Source: Myxococcales bacterium (GTDB lineage Bacteria > Myxococcota_A > Polyangia > Polyangiales > Polyangiaceae). Taken from it: a DNA stretch of 64,000 bases. How positions within the stretch are numbered: position 1 is the stretch's first letter; every line of letters starts with the position of its first letter. The translations under genes and the position numbers were made by a program. Positions 35,291-44,996 of this stretch are shown one piece after another. The notes under the pieces are model-generated. The model did not search any database, was not told where the DNA came from, and saw only the letters and a program-made list of their open reading frames with translations. The DNA is taken from positions 744,001 through 808,000 of the forward strand of contig JADJKB010000021.1 of the NCBI GenBank assembly GCA_016706225.1. Direction: 5' to 3'.

Positions 35291-36369
35291 TCCCGCTGCA
35301 AGACCCCGTCGATGAACACCTCAGCCGGTGCGGCGAGCGCCGAGGGGTCGGCGAGCGGATCGCGATCGAGCAGCAGAAAGCTCGCGCTCCGTCCCACCTC
35401 GATGCGCCCGAGCCGGGAAAACCCCCAGTAGTCCGCCGGTGCCGAGGTCATGCAGGCCAGCACGGCTTCCCCATCGAGACCCGCCGCGACGAGCTCGTTG
35501 ATCTCGCGGCTGCTTGGGCCCGCAACCTGCGTGTTGCCGAAGTCGGTCCCGTAGAGCACCACGGCGCCCGCGGTGCGCAGCTGCTTCAGGTTCGCACGCG
35601 CGGTGAGACCGCCGAAGGCGGAGAGTGTGCTCACGACCGCGCGGCCCTTGAAGGCGCTGGCCGTCTCGCTGGAGAGCGCCTCGACCGGAGTGTGAGCGAG
35701 CACGTCCACCCCAAGCACAGCCCCACGCGCAGCGTCGGCATCGCCGAGCGCGTGCGCGACGAGTTTCATGCCTCTCGTGTGCGCCGCCAGCGCCACCGCT
35801 CCGAGCGCCGCGTCGTCGAGCACGGGACCCGAATCGATCGGCACCTTCACGACGCGAGCACCGAGCGACCAGAGCTCTTCCACCGCGGCCGCCGCCGCTT
35901 TCGCGCCTTCTACCTCGAGCCCGTAACCCGCGCTGCCCCAGCTCTCGGTCGGGTAACCGTGGGGCGCAGTGATCATCGGCCCGGAGGCGAGCAGCGTGAG
36001 CGGTGCGTGGGAGACACCCAGGAAACCCTTCGGCGACGCCAGATCGACGGCGCCGGCAACCCCGTGTCGAGCCAGCTCTCGTGTCTTTTCGAGGTAGGCC
36101 AGGTGTACGTGACTGTCGATGATCGCCGGAGTCAGGTAACGACCGGCCGCGTCGACGCGCGGCAGCCCGGGTTCGACCTTGCCCACGCTGACGATGAGGC
36201 CATCGCGGATCTCGAGGTCACGCACCCCGACCCCAGGCAGGGTTGCGCCCCCCACGACGAAGTGCGCGCTCTGCTCTGGTGCGCGCTTCTCGAGCGGGAC
36301 CTCGCTGCGACATGCACCGAGGAACGCGCTGCCCAGGAGAGCGAGCATCAATCGGGTCGAGACGGGCAC
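35287..36369 (-). CDS. Exported amidohydrolase-family lipoprotein
   Basis: A 360-residue metal-dependent hydrolase with a lipoprotein signal peptide (lipobox FLGAC). The amidohydrolase landmarks are IIDSHVH (metal site), a Lys in RVVKVPIDSG, HAL and HTPVE (metal His residues), and VLYGTDFGN (catalytic Asp). The closing segment, RIEVGRSASFLLLDRDPLAD, is typical of imidazolonepropionase-like members. It is smaller than most relatives and should act in the periplasm on a cyclic amide or dipeptide; the substrate is unknown. The start is GTG; an ATG seven codons in is possible. Confidence 0.85.
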   Translation of the reverse strand: MPVSTRLMLALLGSAFLGACRSEVPLEKRAPEQSAHFVVGGATLPGVGVRDLEIRDGLIVSVGKVEPGLPRVDAAGRYLTPAIIDSHVHLAYLEKTRELARHGVAGAVDLASPKGFLGVSHAPLTLLASGPMITAPHGYPTESWGSAGYGLEVEGAKAAAAAVEELWSLGARVVKVPIDSGPVLDDAALGAVALAAHTRGMKLVAHALGDADAARGAVLGVDVLAHTPVEALSSETASAFKGRAVVSTLSAFGGLTARANLKQLRTAGAVVLYGTDFGNTQVAGPSSREINELVAAGLDGEAVLACMTSAPADYWGFSRLGRIEVGRSASFLLLDRDPLADPSALAAPAEVFIDGVLQRD

Positions 36370-36422
36370 CTGAGCGTGGTACGACGAAACCCGCGCTCCG
36401 GATCGAAGTGCTCGATTTACGC

Positions 36423-36776
36423 TCAGACAGCGCGACCGGGGCCGGCCTTGACGATCAGGTAGCGAAACGGCTGCTCGACCGACGCGTTGTCGATCTCGAG
36501 CCGCGAGCCCAGGGGTAATCCGACGACTCCGCCGGACCCGAGGGCGTTCGGCGACCGGTCGACGTACAGCACCGCCTCACCCGAGAGCGCAACGACCAGC
36601 TCACAGTCCGTCTCTTGAACGTGCGCCCCGACACGGCCGCCCGGCGAGAGCTCACACAGGAGCAACGTGGTGAACGGCGCAGGGAGTGGGCTCTGCTCGA
36701 GAGCCTGAACCAGGACACTCCCCTCACCGCCGAACAACGCATGCCGGCGCTGCGCACGCCCAGGGTCGAAGTCCAT
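36423..36776 (-). CDS. Cupin-domain protein
   Basis: A 117-residue single cupin barrel (TTLLLCELSPGGRVGAHVQETDCELVVALSGEAVLYVD). Only one clear metal-type His is visible (GAHVQ), and the expected Glu pair is partly present, so metal binding is uncertain. It lies 53 bases upstream of the amidohydrolase on the same strand and 56 bases from the beta-helix gene. It may be a small-molecule-binding or isomerase-type cupin. Confidence 0.7.
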   Translation of the reverse strand: MDFDPGRAQRRHALFGGEGSVLVQALEQSPLPAPFTTLLLCELSPGGRVGAHVQETDCELVVALSGEAVLYVDRSPNALGSGGVVGLPLGSRLEIDNASVEQPFRYLIVKAGPGRAV

Positions 36777-36832
36777 CCCGCGAACCTACTCGACCTCCGC
36801 TCGGAGCAGAAGCCGAGCGCGGCCCGTCATCG

Positions 36833-38599
36833 TCACTTCACCACGGCCGCGATCGCCGCGCTGAGCTTGGCCATGTCCACCCCGAGGTCCTTGCCGTCCG
36901 TGCCCTTGGCTTTGTAGGTGCTCGACGCGGAGAGTGAGTAGTCACCGGACGCCACGTCCGTGAACCCGACGGCGGCAGCGTCGGCCGGAAAGAAGTTGCC
37001 GGGTGGATAACTCGCCGCGAGCGCTCCGACGATGGCGTTCGCCGTGAAGACCGCGCCGGGCAGGAAGAAGGCCAGCGCCCCATTCCCCTCGCCTTTGCCG
37101 GAGCCAAAAGCGCCGTAGTCCCCCTTCATGACGATGTTGTTGGTGAAGCGTGCGCTCTCGGAGACCACGACACTGTCGCCCATCACCAGGAACGCATTGC
37201 CCGCCATGGTCGCGGTGTTGTGATCGATCTTCACCTTCACGCCGGGTTTCTTCGGCGCTATCAGCTGAAATACCCGACCGTCTCCACCCCATGCATCGCG
37301 ATTCACGTCGTCGAGCAGGTTGTTCTGGATCACGACGCGCTGCTGCTGCTGACTCGGATGGTTGTCGTCTTCGCCGGCCAGATTGATCCCCGAGCCAGTG
37401 TGCCGCACGACATTGTAGACGAACGTCAGGTCCTCGACCGTGGACCAAGGTGCACTCCCGTCCTGATTGCGCGGGGTGAGCACGACCGCAAAACCAACCT
37501 GGGCGTCGGCCCAGTTGTTCTCGAGCACGTTGGCCGCAACCAGGACCCGTCGTGCGTTCTTCAGCTCGAACAGGTTCTTCTCGCTGAAAGCCAGCGCCTT
37601 CCAGGCTACGGGTTTTACGATGTGGTTCCCGCAAATCGTGATGTCCGAGGGCACGACGTTCGGGACGGCCGGATCCGCTCCGCCGAACATGATGTTCTCA
37701 CCGGCCCCTTCCAGGTGATTGTTGACTATCAAATACGGCCCCGGACCCGCCCAGCCAGCGATGGCCTGGGAGTCCGCGCCAGCCTCCTTCAGGTCGGCAA
37801 ACCACGAGTCAATCACCGCGGCGTCCTTGGAGTTGAGTGCCACACCACGGCGGGCGCCCTTGGCCGCGTCCCCGTGCACGTAGCAGCGATCGATCACGAT
37901 GTGATGGGGGAAGTCCGCGTCGCTCTTTGCCCCCGAACCGAGGTCCACGAGATTCGTGGCGTACGCTCCGGGCTCCGGGGAGATCTCGAGACCGACCAAG
38001 CGGTAGTGGTGAGCACCGGGGGCCGTGCCGAACACACTGCCTACGTTTGCAGGCACGACGACCTTCGCCAGCTTGCTGGCGAAGGTCGGATCGATGCGCT
38101 GTCCCGACGGGGGCAGCTCGCTGTCCGCCACATCCGTGCGGATCACGATCACCGCGTCGCCCGTCTTCTTCGGCAAGCTGAAGGGACCTTTGAAGGTCGC
38201 GCCCGCAGCCAGCCGAATTTCGTCCCCCGGCAAGGCGGCATCGAGGGCCGCCTGCAGATCACCGCCGGCCGCTACCTGGATCGACTTGCCCGTCGGTGCG
38301 ACGTAGGTCGTATCCACACTGAGCTGCGGCAGGCTCTGCCCGACGTCGGAGTCCGACGTGATTCCAACCGGGCACGCTCCGGACGCGGTTCCTCCCCCAC
38401 CCCCGCCGCTACCCGCGCCACCGCCTACCGCCGTCGTGCCTCCGCTCCCCGCGGCTCCGCCCGTGGCCGACGTCCCGCCGCTGCCCGACGCACCTCCGCC
38501 ACCGGTGGCGGTCTTGGACCCACCCTCGTCGTCACTTCCGCAGGCAGTGACTCCCCACGATGCAATAGCCATCAAAACCCAAACGGCTTGTCTCAGCAT
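36833..38599 (-). CDS. Right-handed parallel beta-helix lipoprotein
   Basis: A 588-residue lipoprotein (lipobox GVTAC) with a Gly/Ser/Thr-rich linker (residues about 25-75) and a pectate-lyase-like parallel beta-helix. Repeated rungs of the type hhI..N.h are visible (VIDSWFADL, LIVNNHLEG, ITICGNHIVK, VLVAANVLENN, VVIQNNLLDD, FTNNIVMKG). The opening SVDTTYVAPTGKSIQVAAGGDLQAAL is typical of 'right-handed parallel beta-helix repeat' proteins. A polysaccharide-degrading or carbohydrate-binding role is likely, but no catalytic residues can be assigned. Confidence 0.82.
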   Translation of the reverse strand: MLRQAVWVLMAIASWGVTACGSDDEGGSKTATGGGGASGSGGTSATGGAAGSGGTTAVGGGAGSGGGGGGTASGACPVGITSDSDVGQSLPQLSVDTTYVAPTGKSIQVAAGGDLQAALDAALPGDEIRLAAGATFKGPFSLPKKTGDAVIVIRTDVADSELPPSGQRIDPTFASKLAKVVVPANVGSVFGTAPGAHHYRLVGLEISPEPGAYATNLVDLGSGAKSDADFPHHIVIDRCYVHGDAAKGARRGVALNSKDAAVIDSWFADLKEAGADSQAIAGWAGPGPYLIVNNHLEGAGENIMFGGADPAVPNVVPSDITICGNHIVKPVAWKALAFSEKNLFELKNARRVLVAANVLENNWADAQVGFAVVLTPRNQDGSAPWSTVEDLTFVYNVVRHTGSGINLAGEDDNHPSQQQQRVVIQNNLLDDVNRDAWGGDGRVFQLIAPKKPGVKVKIDHNTATMAGNAFLVMGDSVVVSESARFTNNIVMKGDYGAFGSGKGEGNGALAFFLPGAVFTANAIVGALAASYPPGNFFPADAAAVGFTDVASGDYSLSASSTYKAKGTDGKDLGVDMAKLSAAIAAVVK

Positions 38600-38709
38600 G
38601 GCGCCCCATTTCGCTCTCGAGCCGTCGCGCTGTCAAAGCCCTTGCGCGTATGCGGCGCGCCGGGCGCGCGGGCTGCCCGGACGCGGGCAGAGGCAGCGCC
38701 GCTCTCTGC

Positions 38710-40812
38710 TCAACGACCAAACAGCTTGAACAGCTTGCCAAAAACCTTGCTCAAACGCGACTCGGGCATCTTCCAAACCACGGGAGCGGGGCCCTGGTAC
38801 TCACCGAGTTGTTCCAAAATTTCCTGCAGCGGCCGCGCTCGGTCGAGGACCACCGGCAGCGCACGCCCGGTCTTCGGGTTCACCGCATCGATGCTCATCA
38901 CGCAGTGTTCATCGAACGACAGACGGAACAGAACCGTGCCGCCGTCCTGGAGCACGCGGTCTTCCACCACTGCCGAGCAGATGTATTCGTTCTTGGCAAC
39001 GTCCGTGAACTCGCCTTGAAAGATAGGTACGGATGCGGTGCCCAAGAAATCCGCCGCCACTTTGAGCTCACATTCCACGGGCAGCCGGCTGTTCTTCGGG
39101 ACCAGCGCCTCGAAGCGTGTCCCGGTCACCCCGCGGCCCACACTCATCGGCAGGATGTCGAGCAGCGTGGGGGCGTCCGAGGTGCCAATTTCGCTCGCCA
39201 GGAGCGCGGCCCCGAGCGCCACCGCCTCGTCCGGGTTGATGCGTTTGCTCGGCCGGCGGCGGAAGAAGGTGGCCACCGCGTGCTGTACCGCGGGGATGCG
39301 CGTCGCACCGCCCACCAGCACGACGTCGTCCACCTGGTTCGCGGTCAGGCCGGCGTCCGCCAGCACCTGTTCGGTGATGGCGATGGTGCGCTCGACCAGC
39401 GGCCGGGTCAGCTCCTCGAAGACCTCGCGGGTGAGCTCTACGCGCAGCTCGCGCCGCGGGTCGCGCGTGAACTCAGGAAGCTCCACCATGTACTCCGTCT
39501 GCACCGAGAGCGAACACTTTGCGTGCTCCGCTGCTTCGCGCAGGCGGGCGATCTGCTGTGGCTGCGGGTCGAGCTCGATGGCTTCGATGCGCTGAAACTC
39601 GCCCAAGATCCACGAGGCGACGACGTCATCGAAGTCCGAGCCACCGACAAAACAGTCGCCACCGGTAGCAACGACCTCGAGATGCCCGTCGGTCACGTCG
39701 ACGATGGAGATGTCGAACGTGCCGCCGCCGAAGTCCCAGACCGCAATGCGGGCCTGTGATTTCTGTTTGTGCCCGTAGGCGATGGCCGCGGCCGTCGGCT
39801 CGTTCAGCACGCGCAAGACCGTCAAGTTGGCCTTTTTTGCCGCACGCCGCACGGCATCGCGCTGCACCTCGCTGAAGTACGCGGGCACCGTGATGACGGC
39901 AGCCTCGACCGGAACCCCCAGGTGCTCTTCGGCGGTCGAGCGCACCTCCTCGAGGATCTGGCTCGCGATGTCGTCCATGCTGATCACGCTGTCGCCAACC
40001 CGGACCCCGAAGCGCTGCCCTTCGGCTTCGGCCAATGGATAGGCGAAATGCTGCTGTGCCTCGGCGGCGGTGTCGGCGCGGTAGGTGCGCCCGAGCAGGC
40101 GTTTGGATCCGTACACGGTCTGGAGCGGGAATAGGATCTGTCGATCCGCCGCCCGCTGGCCGACGTGGCACTTCCCGTCGTCGCTGAAGGTGATCATGGA
40201 GGGCACCGTGCTCTTGCCAGTGCGCCCGGGGATCACCACGGGACGCCCGTCGACCACGTGCGACACACACGTGTTCGTGGTCCCGAGATCGATACCGATG
40301 ATCATGCCGGTGCGACGCACCCGGAGCGGCTCGATCTGCGGCGCCGTTTCGTCGTCGAGCTCCTCGTCCGCTTCGTCCGCGGCAGCCTCGACGATCGGAG
40401 CCGGCGCGCGCTTCGCGTCCGTGGGCGCCAAGCCCGTCGGCAGCGGCGGCGCACCGACCACACCGCCCGGCAGCTGCGGCGGTCGTCGTTCGTGGGACGC
40501 AGCGTCCGCCGAGGCGAGTACGGCAACGACATTCGGGTCGACGCCCAGTGCAAGGAACGCGATGCCCATGCCTCGCTGGGTGTCAGCCCAGACCACCCGC
40601 GCGAGCCCGACGCACAATCGTTGACCCGCGTCGTCGAGCGCCTCGAACCGGATCTCCTCCCCGACCCGCGGCAGAGCGTCCGTTGCTACACGAGCGCCGG
40701 TGGCGCTGACGTCTCGCAGGCGGTCGACCTGAAAGGTGTCGCTGCCGAGGTTTGCCCACAAGATACGGGCGGACGACTCGAGCCGGAGGGACTGGCGACG
40801 GTCTTCGGTCAA
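38710..40812 (-). CDS. PilZ-Hsp70 (DnaK-like) fusion protein
   Basis: A 700-residue two-part protein. Residues 1-100 form a PilZ domain with R6-Q-S-L-R10 (RxxxR) and D34-V-S-A-T-G39 (DxSxxG), the c-di-GMP-binding signature. A Pro/acidic linker follows to about 168. From MIIGIDLGTTNTCVS (170) there is an Hsp70: VWDFGGGTFDISIVDV, VLVGGATRIPAVQ, the interdomain linker TLLDILPMSVG and a beta substrate-binding domain. The helical lid is short, ending ESRLSKVFGKLFKLFGR, without the usual DnaK tail. The start is TTG. No dnaJ or grpE is adjacent; a histidine kinase gene lies 96 bases upstream. Confidence 0.9.
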   Translation of the reverse strand: MTEDRRQSLRLESSARILWANLGSDTFQVDRLRDVSATGARVATDALPRVGEEIRFEALDDAGQRLCVGLARVVWADTQRGMGIAFLALGVDPNVVAVLASADAASHERRPPQLPGGVVGAPPLPTGLAPTDAKRAPAPIVEAAADEADEELDDETAPQIEPLRVRRTGMIIGIDLGTTNTCVSHVVDGRPVVIPGRTGKSTVPSMITFSDDGKCHVGQRAADRQILFPLQTVYGSKRLLGRTYRADTAAEAQQHFAYPLAEAEGQRFGVRVGDSVISMDDIASQILEEVRSTAEEHLGVPVEAAVITVPAYFSEVQRDAVRRAAKKANLTVLRVLNEPTAAAIAYGHKQKSQARIAVWDFGGGTFDISIVDVTDGHLEVVATGGDCFVGGSDFDDVVASWILGEFQRIEAIELDPQPQQIARLREAAEHAKCSLSVQTEYMVELPEFTRDPRRELRVELTREVFEELTRPLVERTIAITEQVLADAGLTANQVDDVVLVGGATRIPAVQHAVATFFRRRPSKRINPDEAVALGAALLASEIGTSDAPTLLDILPMSVGRGVTGTRFEALVPKNSRLPVECELKVAADFLGTASVPIFQGEFTDVAKNEYICSAVVEDRVLQDGGTVLFRLSFDEHCVMSIDAVNPKTGRALPVVLDRARPLQEILEQLGEYQGPAPVVWKMPESRLSKVFGKLFKLFGR

Positions 40813-40908
40813 AGCTGGCGGCGCTCCAAGCGACCCAAACTAGCGCAATCGCCCCGGACGTAGCCACCCCCCTTGGTGAAAAGGGCGCAAGGACGCGAGG
40901 ATTGAGAG

Positions 40909-43242
40909 TCAGCGATTCGACACGGCAGCTTCGATCGCCGCGACCAGGTCATTCGCGGCATACGGTTTGTGCAGGAAAGCCGCGGCTCCGCTGCCCAACT
41001 CGACGGACAGGTCTTCTTCGAAGTAACCACTGCACAAAATCACCCGCACGCCGGGATACTCGGCCACCAGGCGCTCGAACACCTCCCCGCCACCCATGTC
41101 AGCCATCGTCATGTCGAGCAGCACGACGTCGATGTTTGGTCGCAGCTCCGCGTACAGGCGCAGCGCCTCGCTCCCGCCGTCGGCGGGGATGGCCCGATAA
41201 CCAAACGCCTCCAGCAAGCGGCAGGTGACCTCGCGGACGATCGTTTCATCATCCACTACGAGCACCGTCGCGCCTCCCGTCGGTTGCACGTTCGAGCGCG
41301 CGGTCGTCGAAACCGCCACGGCTGCCGATGACGCCGGAAAAAAGACGCTGAAGGTCGTGCCCGCGCCCACTTCGGACTCGACCTGAATGGCCCCACCGTG
41401 CCGACGGACGATACCGAGCGTCGCCGCGAGGCCCAGTCCTCGACCCTTGGTCTTGGTCGTGAAGAAAGGATCGAACACCCGGGAAAGGGTCGGGGCATCC
41501 ATGCCGTGACCGGTGTCGCTCACCTCGACGAACACGTACTGCCCACCCGGAAGCTCATCGTTCACGTAGGTCTCGGAGAGCTGGGCCTGCGCGAGCTCGC
41601 GCACCCCGGTCTTGACGGACACGACCCCGGGGCGCTCGCCCAGGGCATCGGATGCGTTCAAGATCAAGTTCATCACAATCTGCTGAAGCTGCGCCGCATC
41701 GCCCTCGATGAGCGGAATCGAGTCATCCAGGTCCGAGATGAGCTCAGCGCGTTTGGATACGACGGTTCCGAGTAATCCCGCCATCTCCCGCACCACCTCT
41801 GAGAGCGCGAGCGCTCGAGCCTCGACGTGGCCACGACCGGAGTAGGTCAGCATCTGCCCGGTGATGTCGGCGGCACGACGGGCCGCAACTTCGATCGCCG
41901 CGAGAGCCTCGGCAGCCTCGGAGCCCGGCGGGATGTGGCGTGACGCGAGGGTGGTATTGCCCAGGATCGCCGCCAGCAGGTTGTTGAAGTCGTGCGCGAC
42001 CCCACCAGCGAGGAGTCCCAAGCTCTCGAGCTTCTGGGTGTGACGCATTTGCTCGACGAGCGCGTGGTAGCGAGCCTCCGCCCGCCGGCGTTGTGAGATG
42101 TCCCGAGCAGTGAAGAGAGTGGCGGGTTGGCCACGCCAAACGTAGGGCACGGCCGAGAGCTCGACGTCGACCTCGCCGCCGTCCAACCGGCGGACCTTCG
42201 CCTCCACGGCCGTTAACAGCTCACCGGCGTGCCGCCGGCGTGTGTATTCGACCAGCGCATCGATGCGGTGCGTCCCGACGATCTCCTCGACCGGCTTTCC
42301 GAGCAGCGCCGCCGAAGTCTCGGCGCCGAGCAGCCGAACTCCAGCCCGGTTGATGAACACCAGCTTCTGCTCCTGCACCGTCGCCATGGGATCGGGCGAA
42401 CCCTCGACCAACTCGCGATACCGCGCCTCGCTCTCCCGCAGGGCCTCTTCCGCCCGCCGACGCGAGGTGATGTCGAGGAATGTGACGATGGCGCCCGTCA
42501 CCTCACCGCTCTTTGGGTCTTTCACCGGCACGGCTCGAAAGAGCGCCCAAGCGATGTCGCCGGCCGGCCGCCGAACCCCGATGATGCGTGGCGGTTGCGC
42601 CTCGCCGGTGGCAAGCGCTCGCGTCACGGGGTAGTCCTCGAGCGGGCATGGCACCCCGTCCTCATCCACGGTCTCGGTGACGAAATCCACCGTGTAGCGT
42701 TGTGTCAGCTTGTCCAGGCTGAGTCCGAGCACGCGACACGCGTCAGCGTTGGCCGTGGCGATCGAACCGTCGCTGCGAACGTGCACCACGCCACCGGGCA
42801 GCGCCTCGACGATTCGGCGATTCAGCTCGAGACTGAGCTGCAGTGCGTCGTGATTGGCGGTTGTCGCGGTAGCGTCGACCGAGACGCCGCGCAGAGCATC
42901 ACCGTCCAGCATCGCCGAAAGGAGCAGGTGGCGGGGCTTTCCGTCGCGCGCCTGCAACGTCACCGGGAAGGCGCTGATGGCTCCGTGCTCGTCGACGCGC
43001 CGCCAGAGCTCGTCGCGCTCCGCCGGGTCTCGGTAGAAGTCTCGAATGTTCGAGCCCACCATCGACGCCGCATCAGGGAAACCTGCGACGCGTGCGATGG
43101 TCGAATTCACGTACTGCATCGTTCCGTCGCGAGCCACCACGAACACGCCGAGCGGACCGTCCTCCAGCATCTCGAGGAAGCGCGGGTCGACTTCACCGAG
43201 AACAGTCGTCACACTCATGGGATGCCGCCGAAGCGTAGGCAT
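40909..43242 (-). CDS. Hybrid sensor histidine kinase with three PAS domains
   Basis: A 777-residue cytoplasmic kinase. There are three PAS-type domains (about 20-130, 140-265, 275-395), then the HisKA phosphoacceptor His 417 in AGGVAHDFNNLLAAILGN. A HATPase domain follows (VMNLILNASDALGE, VSDTGHGMD, FTTKTKGRGLGLA), and a C-terminal receiver with phosphoacceptor Asp 710 (VVLLDMTMADMGG). It should autophosphorylate on sensing a PAS ligand or redox state. The ATG at 43242 has GGGAGGA eight bases upstream, so it is preferred over a longer frame. No membrane segment. Confidence 0.93.
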   Translation of the reverse strand: MPTLRRHPMSVTTVLGEVDPRFLEMLEDGPLGVFVVARDGTMQYVNSTIARVAGFPDAASMVGSNIRDFYRDPAERDELWRRVDEHGAISAFPVTLQARDGKPRHLLLSAMLDGDALRGVSVDATATTANHDALQLSLELNRRIVEALPGGVVHVRSDGSIATANADACRVLGLSLDKLTQRYTVDFVTETVDEDGVPCPLEDYPVTRALATGEAQPPRIIGVRRPAGDIAWALFRAVPVKDPKSGEVTGAIVTFLDITSRRRAEEALRESEARYRELVEGSPDPMATVQEQKLVFINRAGVRLLGAETSAALLGKPVEEIVGTHRIDALVEYTRRRHAGELLTAVEAKVRRLDGGEVDVELSAVPYVWRGQPATLFTARDISQRRRAEARYHALVEQMRHTQKLESLGLLAGGVAHDFNNLLAAILGNTTLASRHIPPGSEAAEALAAIEVAARRAADITGQMLTYSGRGHVEARALALSEVVREMAGLLGTVVSKRAELISDLDDSIPLIEGDAAQLQQIVMNLILNASDALGERPGVVSVKTGVRELAQAQLSETYVNDELPGGQYVFVEVSDTGHGMDAPTLSRVFDPFFTTKTKGRGLGLAATLGIVRRHGGAIQVESEVGAGTTFSVFFPASSAAVAVSTTARSNVQPTGGATVLVVDDETIVREVTCRLLEAFGYRAIPADGGSEALRLYAELRPNIDVVLLDMTMADMGGGEVFERLVAEYPGVRVILCSGYFEEDLSVELGSGAAAFLHKPYAANDLVAAIEAAVSNR

Positions 43243-43637
43243 ACGTTTGTCCTCCCGCCACGAGGAATTTAGGTTCGGTGGAGTGTCAGGCCGGGCGGCG
43301 AGAATGCCGCGGCTCGCGCCGGCTCGCTCAGTAAGCGATGCGGGACGCATCGAGCGACGTCAGAGCGAAGGTGGTGACGGCTTCGGCGGGGGCTGCGAAT
43401 GCCGCTGCGCGTTTCGGAAGAAGGGGTCTCGCATGCCTAGTGACCTGCTCGCGCCGCGCAACGGCGGCGGCTTCGCCGACCCGAGCGCAGGCCCCCGTTC
43501 ACGCTCGCGCATGCCTGAACAAGGGTAGTGCTGGATCCGCGGTGCGCCCAGCGCGATGAGCCATACGTGCAGTGTCCGACCGACAAAACTCGACGATTGT
43601 TTGGGCGAAAGCCGCTGCTCATGGAACAGATTCGGGA
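43243..43637. other. Intergenic region, no gene seen
   Basis: 395 bases between the divergent hybrid kinase and extensin-like genes. I found no protein-like frame, tRNA or riboswitch. A small stem, CGATGCG/CGCATCG around GGA (near 43338-43354), is the only structure seen. A GTG at 43572 would extend the extensin-like protein by 22 residues. Confidence 0.45.
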
Positions 43638-44996
43638 GTGTCGCGTCTCTCCGTCATTGCTGCGCTGGTCCTGACTCTGGGGTCGGGCTGCGCGCGGGAG
43701 CCCGCACCGCAGGCACCCCTCCGTTATCGCGGCGCCGAGCTCGGCTACGGAGCCTGGGCACCCCCCGGGCTGGTCGAACCTCCGGATCAGCCGCGAGTTG
43801 CAGCGCTCGGCTACGGCGCTCCGACCTTGCCCAGCGCGCCGGATCCAACGGGGAGCGCGCCACGACGCGTCGAGCCGGTCTCACGACCCGATGTGCCAGT
43901 GTTCTCGGGCAGCGAGATCCCGAGCGCAGACGCGTGCATCGCCGAGCTCGCTCGGAGTGGGGTGACGTTCGCTCGCGTGAGCGAAAAGCGCGGAGTGGAC
44001 ACGCCGGTGGAGGTCACGAGCAAGATCGGCGGCGTTCGTTACGAGTCGGGGGGGACCACTCGAATGCTGGCCGACTGCCGCCTGGTCGTCGCGCTTGGCC
44101 GCATCGCGCCCGTGCTGGCTGACCTTGGTGTGACCGCCATGCGTTTCTCCGGGGCCTATTCGTACCGCATGAGCCGAGTTGGGCGCCTGAGCTTGCATGC
44201 GTACGGGCTCGCGCTCGACGTGCACGAGATCGCCTTCAACGGCAAGCGGCAGTCCGTGGAGCTCGACTTCGCGCGCGGCCTGCCTGATGGCTGCAGCGCC
44301 GCCGCACCCCTGCTCAATCAGCTGGCCTGCCGTCTGAAGGCGACGCACCTGTTCAAGGAGCTGCTGACCCCGGACTACGACAGCGATCACCACAATCACA
44401 TTCATCTGGCCATCGCTCCGGTCGACAAACCCAGCGCGCCCGCTCCGCCGAAGGCCGCTCGACCTACGAGTGCTCGAGCACCCTCGCCCGCGGTCCCGCT
44501 CGCAGCACCGTCAAGAGCTGGCCGCGACACCAAGCCGCGCCAATCGAGAACCAGGCCCGCGAAGAGCGAGCCCCAGCAGAAGAGCGAGCCCCAGCAGAAG
44601 AGCGGGCCCCGCCAGAACGACGAACCGCAAAAGAGCGAGCCCCCGCAAAAGAGCGAGCCCCCGCAGAAGAGCGAGTCCCCGAAGAGCGAGCCTGCCAAGG
44701 ACGAGCCATCGAAGAGCAAGCCCCCGAAGAAGAGCGAGCCATCGAAGCACCGACGCGGGCCCACCAAAGCGGGGCCGCCCAAGACCGAGTCGAAGCCCGA
44801 TTTGCCTTTGGATGATCCGCCCAGAACGGAACCCCCCCGCGCACCTAAGCCGGACCCGAGCCCTGCCCCGCGCAAGGACGCAGCCAAGTCTCGAAAACAC
44901 CCTAGGAAGGCCCAGCACGCTCGCGACAAATCCCACGCAACGCGGCGCGCCCACCACCCGGGCAGGCAAAATCGAGCCCGTCCGAGCTCCATCTGA
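43638..44996 (+). CDS. Extensin-like C-domain lipoprotein with KSEP repeat tail
   Basis: A 452-residue lipoprotein (lipobox LGSGC after GTG 43638) with an Extensin-like_C domain. CRLVVALGRIAPVLADLGVTAMRFSGAYSYR (in part), LHAYGLALDVHEI and SDHHNHIHLAI give the His and Asp residues of the M15-type zinc peptidase fold, suggesting peptidoglycan hydrolysis. From residue about 290 the protein is a Lys/Pro/Ser/Glu-rich tail made of KSEPPQ-type repeats, which may bind cell-wall material. The start at 43638 places the signal peptide properly; a GTG at 43572 is possible. Confidence 0.78.
   Translation: MSRLSVIAALVLTLGSGCAREPAPQAPLRYRGAELGYGAWAPPGLVEPPDQPRVAALGYGAPTLPSAPDPTGSAPRRVEPVSRPDVPVFSGSEIPSADACIAELARSGVTFARVSEKRGVDTPVEVTSKIGGVRYESGGTTRMLADCRLVVALGRIAPVLADLGVTAMRFSGAYSYRMSRVGRLSLHAYGLALDVHEIAFNGKRQSVELDFARGLPDGCSAAAPLLNQLACRLKATHLFKELLTPDYDSDHHNHIHLAIAPVDKPSAPAPPKAARPTSARAPSPAVPLAAPSRAGRDTKPRQSRTRPAKSEPQQKSEPQQKSGPRQNDEPQKSEPPQKSEPPQKSESPKSEPAKDEPSKSKPPKKSEPSKHRRGPTKAGPPKTESKPDLPLDDPPRTEPPRAPKPDPSPAPRKDAAKSRKHPRKAQHARDKSHATRRAHHPGRQNRARPSSI
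44562..44756 (+). repeat. Degenerate tandem repeat encoding KSEP units
   Basis: In-phase units of about 15-18 bases (AAGAGCGAGCCCCAGCAG and variants) encode KSEPQQ, KSEPPQ, KSESP and related units in the tail of the extensin-like lipoprotein. Confidence 0.7.

Noticed and set aside
37220..39019. 599-codon open frame on the plus strand
   Set aside because: Antisense to the beta-helix and Hsp70 genes; Arg/Val/His-rich shadow.
43243..43637. Possible tRNA or small RNA in the 395-base gap
   Set aside because: No cloverleaf, no TTCGA arm and no terminator could be built.
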